A DNA stretch of 64,000 nucleotides. It comes from Allantophomopsis cytisporea (Eukaryota; Ascomycota; Leotiomycetes; Phacidiales; Phacidiaceae). A program made the translations under genes and the position numbers. The stretch covers positions 1,612,001 through 1,676,000 of the forward strand of contig CP103036.1 in NCBI GenBank assembly GCA_024752435.1. Reading direction: 5' to 3'. The stretch's first letter is position 1. Every line of letters starts with the position of its first letter. This document shows positions 12,909 to 24,700 of this stretch, piece by piece. The notes beneath the pieces are model-generated. The model saw nothing but the letters and a program-made list of their open reading frames with translations, did not search any database and was not told the DNA's origin.

Positions 12909-14707
12909 TTAAATCTCAAAATCAACATTAGCCATCGGAAAGATCTTATCCTCCTCGCGACTTTGCTGACTCGAAATAGCGCTGAGGGCACTCCCACTGG
13001 AACTGCCACGCTCACTACTCGAATCGCCATCAGGTGGCGCATTAGCACCAGCAGCACCACGTCTCCTCGCCTCACGATTCTGTAATTCGACGCCCATAGC
13101 ACCGCCAGAAACGCCCTCCGATTCATCACGGATGTTCTGGAAGCTCCATTGGGGCTGGAAGCCCTTTGAGTTCCAGGCGCGGTCGACACGCTCGTACAGC
13201 TCGTCGATCTGCTCGAGGGAGATCTTGCTTGTTTCGTAGACCATGGCGTAGACGAAGAAGAAGGCGAGGACGGAGGCGCCACCCCATACGAAGAAGATCT
13301 CTGTTTTGAGGTTTGCGTATCCCGGGCCGATGCCGACGAGGTAAGGAGTCGAGTAGGCGAGGCCCCAATTTAGTAGCCAGTTGGATGAGGTCGTTATGGA
13401 CATTGATTTGGCGCGTACTTTGAGTGGGAAGATTTCGGAAGTCACGACCCAGGCTACTGGACCCCAGGAGGAGGCGAAGAAGAAGATGAAGATGCAGACG
13501 AAGGTTACGAGGACGATATTCGAGGTTGATTTGGCGCTGTCTGCGAAGGCGGTGCCCACGGAAGCGACAACAAAGAGACAGACCGACATACCCACGGCAC
13601 CGGCCATGAGAAGACGGCGACGACCCCAGGATTCGACGAGGGAGAGTGAGAGGATGGTAGAGAGGACATTGACGATATTGGTGATGAGGGAGATGATGAA
13701 GGGAGATTTTATGCCTGAGGCATCGAAGAAAGTCGTGCCGTAATAGAAGATGAAGTTACAGCCGCAGAGTTGTTGTAGCATCTGTAGGCCACAGCCAGTC
13801 AGTAGACGTCGACCGAGATGCGGCGAACCCGTGAAACAGTCGATGTATTTTGAAGGTCCGAGTGAGAGCTCGTATGAGTGGTTTGCTTCAATTTCGGCGA
13901 GTTCTTCGATGAGTGCCGGGTGTGTTATATCTAGACGACGGAGACGTGAAAGGGACAGAGCCGCGTCGCCATGCCGATTCGTTTTGATTAGATAGCGAGG
14001 AGTCTCCGGGAGTAGACATAGACCAAGGAGGAGGATGAAAGCCCATACAAATTGTATGGATATGGGAATGCGATATGCTGCAGTACTTGGGATTGTAGAT
14101 GCGAAGTTATTGACAAGGGAGGCTATGAGCAGACCGATAGTGATGGCCAACTGATATGCGCAAACGATGGTACCTCTGATCCACTTGGGCGACATCTCAG
14201 ATTGATATAAGGGTACAAGAACAGAGACTAGTCCGACTCCTAAACCTGCAAAGAATCTACCGATGTGTCAGTATAAGGGATAAATAATTCGATGGGCATA
14301 TATAGGCACCTTCCAGCGAGGAAAAGCGGTATCTTTGAAGCGCTGATCTGCAAAGTAACTCCGAAAGCAAAAATGGCCGTAGCAATAATCAAGGAAGGCC
14401 GACGACCAAGTTTGTCCCCCACGGGCGCCGCCAATAACGAACCAAAGAAAGTACCAGCCGAAAGTATGGAAACAATCTGTGACGACTGCGACGGCGAGAC
14501 GTTCGGCAAGCCGGTATCTGGGTCTACATAGCCGGTGGAGAAGTGCTTGCGCCATTGACGCATCGCCAATAACCCGTTGATGTTTCCCGTATCGTAACCA
14601 AACAGTATTCCACCAAAGGACACAAATATTGACATGATGATGGCTGGCGCAGAAGAGCCAGCGACATGATCAGGCTTGCGAAAGCCCTTTAGCATGGTCA
14701 ACACCAT
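12909..14707 (-). CDS. MFS sugar transporter, hexose type
   Basis: Twelve-helix monosaccharide transporter of the MFS sugar-porter family, expected at the plasma membrane. Two exons on the minus strand, 14310-14707 and 12909-14256, split by a 53-base intron (1746 bases, 581 residues). Family signatures seen are GYDTGNINGLL in the first helix, GRRPSLI in loop 2-3, PETPRYLIK after helix 6, QQLCGCNFIFYYG in helix 7, ESWGRRRLL in loop 8-9 and a helix 10 to 11 block ending ETSKISLEQIDELY. The last 80 or so residues are a hydrophilic Gly/Ser/Ala-rich tail, presumably cytosolic. The start is the ATG at 14707. A (GA)n tract on the coding strand lies about 100 bases upstream. Sugar specificity and affinity cannot be read from the sequence. 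Confidence 0.95.
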
Positions 14708-14802
14708 GTTTGCGGTCGGTGCTCAGCCCTCAGCCTTGAGCATAGAAGGCACCTCTGTCTAGTATTCCCTTTGTCTTTCTTTCTTCCTTTTCCACTTCTT
14801 TA

Positions 14803-14825
14803 CTCTCTCTCTCTCTCTCTCTCTC
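14803..14825. repeat. (CT)n microsatellite upstream of the MFS gene
   Basis: About eleven CT dinucleotides on the plus strand, which is a GA tract in the direction of transcription. It lies 96-118 bases before the MFS start codon, so it probably falls in the promoter or leader. Confidence 0.9.
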
Positions 14826-15396
14826 AAATGAAGATTGTCGACGAGTCGAGGGTTATCAAGGAAGGTCACGAACCCATGTCAGTGAAGGTAGACACCCGTT
14901 TTCGGCTCAGTATTTCGTAATCGTTAAAATGTAGATGCGAGGATTTGCTGGACAGTATATGACCAATCTCGGAGGAGTCTCACAAGGGGAAATGGGGATT
15001 ATATCGGGATATCGCGGCTTCGAATTGTAAGTCTGTTGTTCTGTCGTTCGGTGGGATTTTTGCGATCGTGTCAGTTGTGTGTGGTGGGGTTCAGGTGCCT
15101 TTGTGGACAGCGCGAATGGAGTAAAGGGATTTGAATGATGAATGAGTGTGTGTTGGAGTGCAGCGAACAAGAGGCATGAGCATGCGGGAGAAATGATGGG
15201 GTCGTGATGGAGCCGTGGCTGTGGGCGCAGACTTGCAGCAGGGCTGTGGATTGAAGGATGTATGTGCGTATGTATTGATGGGAGTGAGGTGAGTTTGTTT
15301 GAAAGCGGGTTAGTGGTAGTGATAGTGGTACTTTGTAGAGCAGGATGGATGTATGTAAGAGTGGTATGTATGTACTGTCTGGATGGGATGAGAGAG

Positions 15397-15423
15397 AGTG
15401 AGTGAGTGAGTGAGTGAGTGAGT
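15397..15423. repeat. (AGTG)n microsatellite
   Basis: Near-perfect tetranucleotide array of almost seven AGTG units inside a G/T-rich stretch. A similar shorter GTGA array recurs at about 17782-17803. Confidence 0.85.
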
Positions 15424-15865
15424 TGCGTGTACTCCTCCGTATGTTGTGGTAGGTATGTGGGTATGTTCAATGGTCAGTAAGGTGTGTGAGTGGATGAGAC
15501 GGGTGAGATGGTGAGTATGAATGATTGGGGAGAAGAGTCGCAGGTTGGTAGATAATTCGTTAGCCGTGGTCTTGGGTCTTGGAAGATCGTGGTGGTTGGT
15601 GGAGGTGGTAGTGGTAGTGGTAGTGGTTGTAGTAGTCAACGGACTCAGTTAGTGGTCAAAGGTCGATGTTGAGTGGTGGAGGGAGGTGGTGGTGGAGGTG
15701 GAGTCAAGGTGGTGGTGTTGTTGGTGTTGGTAGTTGTATGTAGTGGGTAGATGTGCCTTTGTTTGTATGGGGTATGGAGTATGGAGTATGGAGACTCGAG
15801 TGCGTGAGTGCGTGAGTGAGTATATTATTGGATGTATGTGCCTCGTGTACAATGGGTACTTTGTA

Positions 15866-15930
15866 CTCCAGTCCAGTCCAGTCCAATCCAATCCAATCCA
15901 ATCCACTCCAATCCAATCCACTCCAATCCA
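15866..15930. repeat. 13-unit NTCCA pentamer array
   Basis: Thirteen consecutive five-base units of the form NTCCA: one CTCCA, three GTCCA, four ATCCA, then CTCCA, two ATCCA, CTCCA and ATCCA. The unit boundary is exact across all 65 bases and only the first base of each unit varies. This ordered block structure points to expansion by slippage in steps. There is no coding context. Confidence 0.9.
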
Positions 15931-16730
15931 ATAATATAGGCGTATGTATATGTACGAGGATGAAATAGAAAGCGGGTGATGTGAGATTGATTCGATAGAT
16001 GCGATCAAGGAATCGGGATCGGGGAAGCGGAATTATCTGAAGAATTGCTAGACTAGTCACTCACTGGTGTTGTGATGTGAGTGAGAGAAGAGGATCTGTG
16101 TACAACGTGGGGATTCATTCGGCTGGTATTGTATTGATTTGATGTCTCGATATGTTATGTGATGTTGCTTGTCAATGGGAGTCGAGTAAGTAAGTCGTCG
16201 AGCTTTGTTCAGGTTTAGATTCGGGTTCTAGTTCAGGTTCTCTCTCTCAGAACAAGGACAAGGACAAGAACAAGAACGACATTATTCGATAACCAACCAC
16301 GATAAAGACCAAGACTGCGTTGGTCTATGGCAGTCGTCAAGTACATTACCTAGTACTTAATAATACCCAGATCATTTGATGGGGAACCCAGCGAACAATA
16401 ATATGGCCCCTTCAGAAAGATGAATCTGCAGAAAAGAGTAGATCAGACTCACCCTATCTCACGCGGTAAAACCCAACGAACAACAAAGTAGTCAGAGATG
16501 CACAAGAACGAGAAGAGTACATACTGCGTAAGTCATAAGTAAGGTTATGGGGTAGGGTAGGGATTGATTGTGATTATTCATATTGGGAGGGACGAAAGCG
16601 TCAGAAGAGCATGGTAAAGGCGTGTGCGAGGCGTGCAAGAAGTGTGGTGATCCGAATGACCATTGGCCGGCCACTTCTGCCACCGACAAGACACCAAGAC
16701 ACAAGTGGATTGGACTGAGTCTTGGCTTGG

Positions 16731-16818
16731 AGGGAGGAGGAGGAGGAGGAGGAGGAGGAAAAGAAGAGGAGGAGTAGGAGTAGGAGACGAAAAGAAGAAG
16801 AAGAAGAAGAAGAAGAGG
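16731..16818. repeat. Polypurine GGA/GAA tract
   Basis: Almost pure purine run of GGA then GAA triplets with two short interruptions. It could form a triplex-prone stretch. Apparent poly-Arg/Lys/Glu frames across it are artefacts of the repeat. Confidence 0.85.
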
Positions 16819-17113
16819 ATAATGAAATGGTACGATAGCTTGGAAATCATCGGAACATGGCCGGAGAGGGAAAAAAAAAAGGATGCTTTTGATGGTCTGC
16901 GTATTCTATGATGGTGCACGCGTACGTAGTACATACAGTACGCACACCAGGTTGAATAGAGTGATAGAGAAGAGATGAAGAGGATTCTGAGGGTTTTTCG
17001 ATTTCTCACGTGCATGTGCGTACACACACATATATTATGCATTGATGATATTTCTCATGCCGCATTTCGAGTAATTCCAGGTGCTGACCAGTTCTTGCTC
17101 TCTTGGAAAATGA

Positions 17114-17145
17114 GGCTTGGATGCTTGGATGCTTGGATGCTTGGC
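17114..17145. repeat. GCTTGGAT octamer array
   Basis: Three full copies and one partial copy of an eight-base GCTTGGAT unit in tandem, with no coding context. Confidence 0.8.
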
Positions 17146-18410
17146 TCATAAGGGATGAAGTCTGCACAACAGATGTAATACTTCATATGGTGTGAGGTAC
17201 TGCGCATGTACTGGTCAGCCTTCTATACACCATTCTTGCTCAAGGTATGCATACAGTATACGGTATACATATATGAACTCATACCGTACAGTACATTGCA
17301 TCCCAGTAATATTCAAGGGTAAGCAAAGCCTAGAAGTCAGCAAGTCAGATGCACTCATCTATAGTACAGTCGTATTGGAAGCAAAGTTATCGTCTCGTCT
17401 TGGAACTGTCATGTCAAAGCTGTCAAGGCTGTCAAAAGCTGTCGACTGTCGATCTATCAACTGCAGTGCATGAAAGATCATGACCACAGAATGAACCTCC
17501 AATAACCTTCAACCCTCAGCCTTCAGCGCTCAACTCTACATCTACCGCCCATTCTCTTCTACTTACACGCAACTGAAACTCAAGACACAAGATCAAGAAA
17601 ATGGAATGGCCAAGGAATTGGGAGAAGCGAGCGAGTGATAGCACGGACTAAAGGCGGCCCAGACAAGGGAGAGGGGAAAGAAGCACATTTTGCGGAGAAA
17701 TACGGGGGGGAGGAGGGGAAGAATTGGTGGAACGAAGATGAGGGAATATGACTGGGGTAAGAATATATACTAAGTGAGCGGGTGAGTGAGTGAGTGAGTG
17801 AGTGTGAATAAAACGGATTAAAATTATGCTTAAGAGTCAGGGATTATGTAAGGATTATTCCCTTTGTAAGCCTGTATCATCACTAGATATCATGCGTCGA
17901 TATGAATCTTCGAATATACACAGTACTTAGGTACATTAGATATGTTTATATAGTTGAAGCCATCATGGTTCCGAAGAAGGAGTAAGGAGTGACTACATAG
18001 TACATCTCCACGAGATTTACCTGAGCCGTAAGGACAAGTACAGTACGTACCTCCGCACCTACAGTATGTAGTGAAGCACGCAAACAGCCAACCCCATTCC
18101 CAGCGCAAAAGTGTGGGGAAGACGCGCGACCACCAAAGCAGCACCGTGCGAACTCCCACAAACCCAACTCACCTCAACTCCCAACACACATCGCAATCTT
18201 GTCTCGCCCATCTCAATCCTTATCCATAATACCAACGCAAGCCAAAAATCCAAGACATGTCGATCGGATACTCATACACCCAAGTACATATCTACATGCT
18301 AACTCAACTCCATAGTAATAATATGCTCTGCTCGGGATGAACATTATCCGTATGAACCTGAATAGTACTTGCATGCATGTACAAATGTATGGATGGATGT
18401 ACATACATAA

Positions 18411-18430
18411 CATCATCATCATCATCATCA
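18411..18430. repeat. (CAT)n microsatellite
   Basis: Trinucleotide array of six to seven CAT units. It generates poly-Met and poly-Asp stretches in spurious frames on the minus strand. Confidence 0.85.
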
Positions 18431-19086
18431 AACAAAAGCATATTCAAATCAAATCTTCCCAAACTCACATCCTCGCATTCGCATATGGTATCACACTGTA
18501 TGAAAGACAAGTCTAGTCCTCTCTCGCCAGAGAACGCCGCGAACCGCTCACGCTCACACGACATCCTTTCATGACCCTTCCCACCCAGCTAGACGCGAGG
18601 GGGTTCTGGGGGGTTCTGTTTTACGCTTTAGACCGATTCCCCGAGGCCGTTCTGGATGCGCTAGGGGATCTCTACGGAGTCTTAGTCTCTGTGGGCAATG
18701 TACAAGCACACAAGTAAGTGAATAGATGCGCAAGATGGTGGTGATAATGGTACTGGTACTGGTACTGGTACTGATACTGGCTGGGATTGAGAAGAGGAGA
18801 ATAAATTGGTGGTGGGGATATTCGAGTATGAATACCATTTTACTATGCTGCTACTGACTCCATTACCATGTTCACTCTGGTTGGTAGAGCGCTGCTACTG
18901 TATGTCCTGGCAGTGTCCTGGCAGTAGCTGAACTAAGCATTGTCATTCACTACATACCTATTATCATTCGCATATACTCTACAGCACATACATACTTACT
19001 TTACACAGATACTAACATACCAACAAACTCAATAAAGCGCCCTTCCACTCCGACCTTCCACCCTGCATACATATGCACCACCAGCA

Positions 19087-19119
19087 GCAAAACGCAGCAA
19101 AACGCAGCAAAACGCAGCA
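19087..19119. repeat. Decamer repeat AGCAAAACGC
   Basis: Three tandem copies of AGCAAAACGC followed by a CAG/CAC-rich stretch. No gene is recognised around it. Confidence 0.8.
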
Positions 19120-21768
19120 GCACAGCAGCAGCACAGACAAAAACTCACGGTCGTGCCTCCAAACCAATCTCACAAACATTTCAGGAACGACTTCTAGCTT
19201 TCTGAACCACCTGCACTTTAGTTTCACAAACCCGTCATGTTCCATTCTACCTGACACCCTCAATTCCACACCTTACCTGCCACGCGGAAAAGTCGTGTGG
19301 GTGTTCTGGAAGGCCTGGATTCTCGCTCAGGAACCCCCTCGCTAGCTAACCCCGTACCCCGGATCTACCGTACCGGAGAATACGCGCATGGTTGGACGTC
19401 GGCTTTTGTGTGGGTGGAAGGTGGGATTGCTTGGGTTGGAATCTTTATGGCGGATGCGATTCAGGTGGGTTATTGTGTGTGAATAAATCATGACTTTTAT
19501 TTAAGGGGAGAATCGGATGTGTGAATAAGGCGGAATTTGTAGAATGGTGAGATTGAGATTGAGATCAATCTCTCTGAATAAGACTTAGTTGTTAGGTGGC
19601 AGTTCACCCGCATACTCGCCGAATTAATTCCGTTGCAGGCATGTGTATTCAAGTACATACGAAGTCTACTACTATTGTCATAGTACGAGATTCTGTTTGG
19701 AATCTGGGGCACAGTATCTCTAAGCTGGCAAGGGGTTAGAGTAGCTGCTTTCTACTGCACTAAGCCCTACTCGTCAGACTTGATCCGTATCAGATAGGTT
19801 ACATCATCAGGAGAAGAGGGAGGTATATTTGTGTCTTCAGACGAATTTGCTGACTGTCGGTGAGAGGGTTTCTGATGTTGAAAGTTTTTATTGACTACTG
19901 TAAATTGTACGAAAACACGAGAAGCAAATGAAGATAAACCAGGAAGATTTATATGCTGTTTATAGCCTGGAACGCTAGCGCTCTCCAAAAAAATAAAGAG
20001 CCCCCTCCCCCTCCCCACAAATACACCTCTCCTTCTCGTAGTATCGCGCGAACTGTACTACTCCGCCAAAGCAACTTGCCCGAGTATCTCAAAAGTTCGT
20101 TGGGCAGTCCGGTCTGTAGTGAGATAGCCGCGGTACGGAATGTAGATGAATACTTGAGTAGCCACTAGATTGTTATACTTGGGAATACCGGCTATATACC
20201 GGAAATGGTTCTCTGGCTTCGAGCGGGAGAGATGAAGGCTTCTATTAGCTCTAGTGGCAGTGGAGGTATTGTGGGGGTTCTTGTATCTTCGGTGGTTTGT
20301 CAAGTGTTTGGATATTTATTCTGTGGCTAAGCGATTCGACTCAGAATACTATGCATTGTCGTGTTTGTGTTCACCGAAGCTATTGATGCGCAAGATTCTG
20401 TAGCATCTATGCCTTGAGTTAACAGCTTGAACAGAGACATTATTGTGAGGTTTCAGAAACTTTGTGGTGGTATACCGAGAGTGAAAATATCTATACTGAA
20501 GATCTACGTATTGGTTTTCAAGGCTGTCAAATAGAGGCTCAGGGGCTTGCTTCTAATGGTATATCTACATAAGTTGTCAGAATGACTAACCGGAAAAACG
20601 AAAGTTCCTAGCTATTTTTGTCATGTATATGCAGTGTATCTTTTCATCACTAAATATATCTTGAAATGTTTGATATAGGAAAGTGGAGTCAGAATTGCCT
20701 CAGAGGATATCTCCTTGTATGGCATTGTAAACGACCAAGAGAAGCACTAAATTATTTCTAGAGCGGAGAACGATACGAAAGTATAAAGACCTTAATTCTC
20801 TTGATAGTTTACTTTGTATTGGTAGCTTCGTTCTTTTACTTATACTTAATTACTATTGGCGGGTGTTGATTATACATCTTCTGAGTTGAGCCAACTGACA
20901 TACAGGTGATGCTTATGTGTATATTCAATGGGAAGGTGTGGGATTTGGCTACAGAGAGTAAGCTAAGTGACCCATTTGAGTGAAATAGGACGAAGGCTCT
21001 CGTTTCCCTATATTAGCAGTGAATAGGCTCAAGAGTATGATCAGCGCAATGCCTCCAAGTTTTTCATAAATTCATCTCTTGCACGTCTATGCAAACTCAT
21101 GGCCCAATTTCACTTTTGAAACGATGGTTAGATACTTGGCAGAAATATCATCGTCCTACGGTATTGTGTGATTGTTAGAACTCATGGCTGTTCATTTTTG
21201 AGGGTTGGGGGATGATCATAAAAACCCATCCGATATAAGGAACCCATTACCACTCAAAGTTTAGTTATATAGCGGGATATAGAACATATATTATAAAGCA
21301 TTTACAATGTGTCTGAACCTGCATTGGACGTACATTATAGTAGGGGCAATAATCGGAAGGGGCCGAAAGGTCTTGGTAATAAAGCCACTTAAAACAGTAC
21401 GAAAGTAACATAATCGCTAGTTTTTGTAGAAGCATTTAGACACTTAGATCTTTAACTTATTTTGTATTCTGATTTTTGATGAGTGGTGGTGGGAAATGAA
21501 ATAAAGTGTGACTACGATTGCGAGAATATAGCAGAATATAGTAAAGACATACCAAGTCAGCTCATTTGAAAACATCAACGTGCGGCTATTAACTACACGT
21601 ATTTTTCCATCTTTGTGAGTCTCTGAACCCTAGATTCCCCATAAATTCGCTTGCCTCAACCCCCGCATACAATCCCTCCTCGATTGTGGTTCAAGAGAGA
21701 ACAGAAACGCAAGAAGTTGTTAATGAATCCTAAATGGTAGAAGCTTTTGGAGTTTTGAGATTCGGTCC

Positions 21769-24700
21769 TCATGCTTTAGCGTGTCTTGTTATTTTAGTCT
21801 GAGAACTTGAGCTTATGACACCGAAATTGCTCGAGTCATGTGCTGTACTTGTCTCCCCGATGTCTATGACTTTACTAAGTTGGCTTGATGACGAATTACT
21901 ATCAAGAGAGCTTTGGTAAGAAGTAGTGTCACTACTACCAACATAGTCCGGGTGGTCGCCATCTAGGACAATCTGTGGGCGCCGCTCTTTTTCAAGCTGT
22001 TTCTCCTCCATTATCCAAGCATCAATTTCAGAGTCATGTAATTCAACAATTTTGGCTATGCCATCTTTCGTTGAGAGAACCCTTCGAAAAGATATCCTCT
22101 TCTGCCATCCTGGATCAGATACATCTAACTCAGCGGTTACTTTGTCAAAAAGCTGTCTTGCGACAGATGTAGCTGTCTCATATGGAGTCCTCCCATTCTC
22201 ATCCAAAGCAGAGATATCTGCGCCGAGACTAAGCAAGGTGTACACAAGCTCGTGGCTTGCAGCTTCAGGCCACAAGTGTAACTTTTGCAGGACAAGATGA
22301 AGGGCAGAAGTATGGAGCTTGCTATCAAATTCCTCCACCTTCTGATTTATTGGAGCCCCATAAATTGCGAGTATTCTAAGAGTATTTGGCCAATCGTCAT
22401 AGTAGACGCCCAAAGAATTGAGGCACGTATGAAAATACTAGGTTGACAGTATACTTGACCAGAGGCTGCGTCTTTTATATATAGAATCTACAGAATGCCC
22501 AAGCTCCAAAATATACTTCATAGTTTCTAACCCTGTCCCTGTCGGCGGATGTACAAAGGCAAACATCATACGCAATAACAACCGGTGGAGACAAGTGTGA
22601 GTTGGCTTATCTTGGAGCATTTCAGAGACTGCAAGCTTGCACTTTTTAGCCCAGTACAGACAGACGGTAAGAATGTCTGGTTGGGGATCTGGGAGGAATA
22701 TATTCTCCCACATTCTGGGCTTTCCTAGCTCGGCAGGCACTCCCGGCTTATAACGCCACTCCCACTCGCCAGGTAGCATAGAGATGTATTGTCGATGCCA
22801 TTTGGGATTGTTCTGTGAAAAAACTATATCAAGTGAACGTATAAATACAGTTGCGGCTTTGCCAGAACTGAACTCATATTGTTGTGCTGCATTCAATGAA
22901 AGGCTTATGAATGTGTCTGCGATATAATAGTAAGGCTTGTTTTTTGCCAAATCCCAAAGATCAGAAGCTTTTGAGGAATTTGAATCGTCGCTATCGCTGT
23001 CATGAGATTCATCTCCTGCAGAAGAATCATTGTCAGAATCGAAGGTACAATTTGGCCATGTGTCGGTGCAAGGTCGACACCATGGAAAAGAGGATTTTAA
23101 TCGTCTCAACATGAAGTTCATGAAAGTCTCGTGACGCTTGACTCTCCAAGATTCGTATTGAGATTGCCCGAGGTAGTTGATCCACTGCGAAGAATCCATG
23201 AACTCCCGGAGGGTTCCGTGAACCAAAGTTGCACTCCTGTTTCCATGCCTCTGTGGAGTTTGAAGAGACTGATTGAGATTGATGAGCAGAAAGATCATTA
23301 CTCTGTAACGACAATAGTCCACGGCATCTTTCAGCCAGTCTTCTCTTCATCCTTTCGCCTCGCCCTGTTTTCTCATCCCCAGTCATTGCTGCAGGTGAAC
23401 ACGTCAATGCAACTGTTGTACCATCATCGATGAGCGAGAAATCAAAACTGTGAATTTGTGCGAATAATAATCGAGAGAGTATTGTCCCAGCCATAATGCG
23501 GCATCCTCCTGATATCCCTCCTTTTTTATTTGCATCAAAATCTCATTGTAAAGATCCGTAAGCTCGTCTGGGAGATTCTCTAGAACTTCCAAGAGCTCTC
23601 TATCTCGGTCGCCCTTCCTCATTCGCAGAGTCAGATCGCGTACAACGATGGTTACCCAAATAAAGACACCTGCTGCCTTGTTTAGAATTGATTTTGTCAA
23701 GTCCGTGATTAAGGTGCTTCGCGCTCTTCTCAGGTACGTCATAGTTGCAGTCGCATCAAGTGTTTGTGACACGAACAACTCCATGTCTCGAGCAGTCCAC
23801 TTGTGAATTTCAACTTTTGAGAAGTTCGCCATTCTTCCTTCGATTTCGGGTATATCTCGACTAGCGAGACACGCTCTGACTTTTAAACTGGACGTTGCAC
23901 TTGAACTGAATAGCGAGCACATGTATTCAAGGTGCTCGTCCAATTTTCCCTCGCACTTGTCAAGACCGTCGACAAGGAAGTAAACAGTACCACACACTAT
24001 TTTTTGAGTTCTAATAATTTTTAGTACTCGTTTAATATTCTTCTCGGTCCAGATTCCTTCTTCCTCATGTTTCAAGTCGGATTTATGGCGGCATACGTTT
24101 GAGAAATTAAAGGAAGGAGATCCGGAAAGTTGGATAAAAGTTGAGCAAGAAATGACTGCAAGAATCCCTCAAACAATCTCTCCTTCTCTGTATCAATCCT
24201 GGAAAAGAAAAACGTGCAAATACGAGGAACAACTTGATTGCATCGTTCAAGCCTGTTGGATGCTCGTCTGGTCTCATGACTCTCTGAGATGTATTTCATA
24301 AGAGTTGACTTTCCAGCTCCAGGCTTCCCAGTAACCCAAAACATACTGCGTTGTTGTTGGTACTCCTGAGTATCTTCTTGGAGGCATTCCCAGAAACCTG
24401 GCCCACCTTCTTCTTCCGTTAACCATATCCAGCCGTAGGTGCCCTCATGTACACCTGAAACATTGTCTAGTCGTGGGTTATCTAGATACTTTTCGAGGCT
24501 CGACATAATTTCCTCGGGTTCGACGACTACAAAATGATGTTAGTACTTGTTTGAAACGATTTATACATTGGGGACCCATGCCTGATTGGAATTGTTTCAA
24601 CACATACCATTCGATCTGATGACGGGCTCTAGCTTTGCGATGACAACTGGCTGGGGAGTGACCTGAAACTATTTTGCGAAAGCTGCCGCAGCCGCAGCGG

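Larger units (their letters stand above)
14708..21768. other. Seven-kilobase gene-poor region with many simple repeats
   Basis: I find no supported gene in about 7 kb. Long open frames here are low-complexity (Thr/His/Ile/Ser or poly-Met/Asp) and follow microsatellites. The first half is rich in TG/GA repeats, the middle carries trinucleotide, hexamer and decamer arrays, and from about 19.8 kb the sequence becomes AT-rich with stop codons in every frame. It could hold long non-coding transcripts, a large regulatory region or decayed mobile elements. No inverted-repeat ends or transposase remnants were recognised by eye. Confidence 0.5.

Noticed and set aside
14907..16060. Several minus-strand frames of 110-190 codons
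   Set aside because: Composed of Thr/His/Ser/Ile repeats that mirror the TG and GTGA microsatellites; no conserved features.
16578..17042. 154-codon frame with Leu/Phe/Pro runs on the minus strand
   Set aside because: Generated by the polypurine tract at 16731-16818 read on the other strand.
18213..18564. Frames with poly-Met and poly-Asp, possible small secreted protein
   Set aside because: The runs come from the (CAT)n array and the rest has no recognisable feature.
18880..18950. Possible tRNA gene (GGTAGAGCG-like A box)
   Set aside because: No matching B box, acceptor stem or anticodon arm could be drawn.
24066..24110. Intron to explain the frame change after the NACHT P-loop region
   Set aside because: The only GT...AG pair that would fit, GTATGC to GAG, spans about 33 bases, too short for a functional fungal intron.
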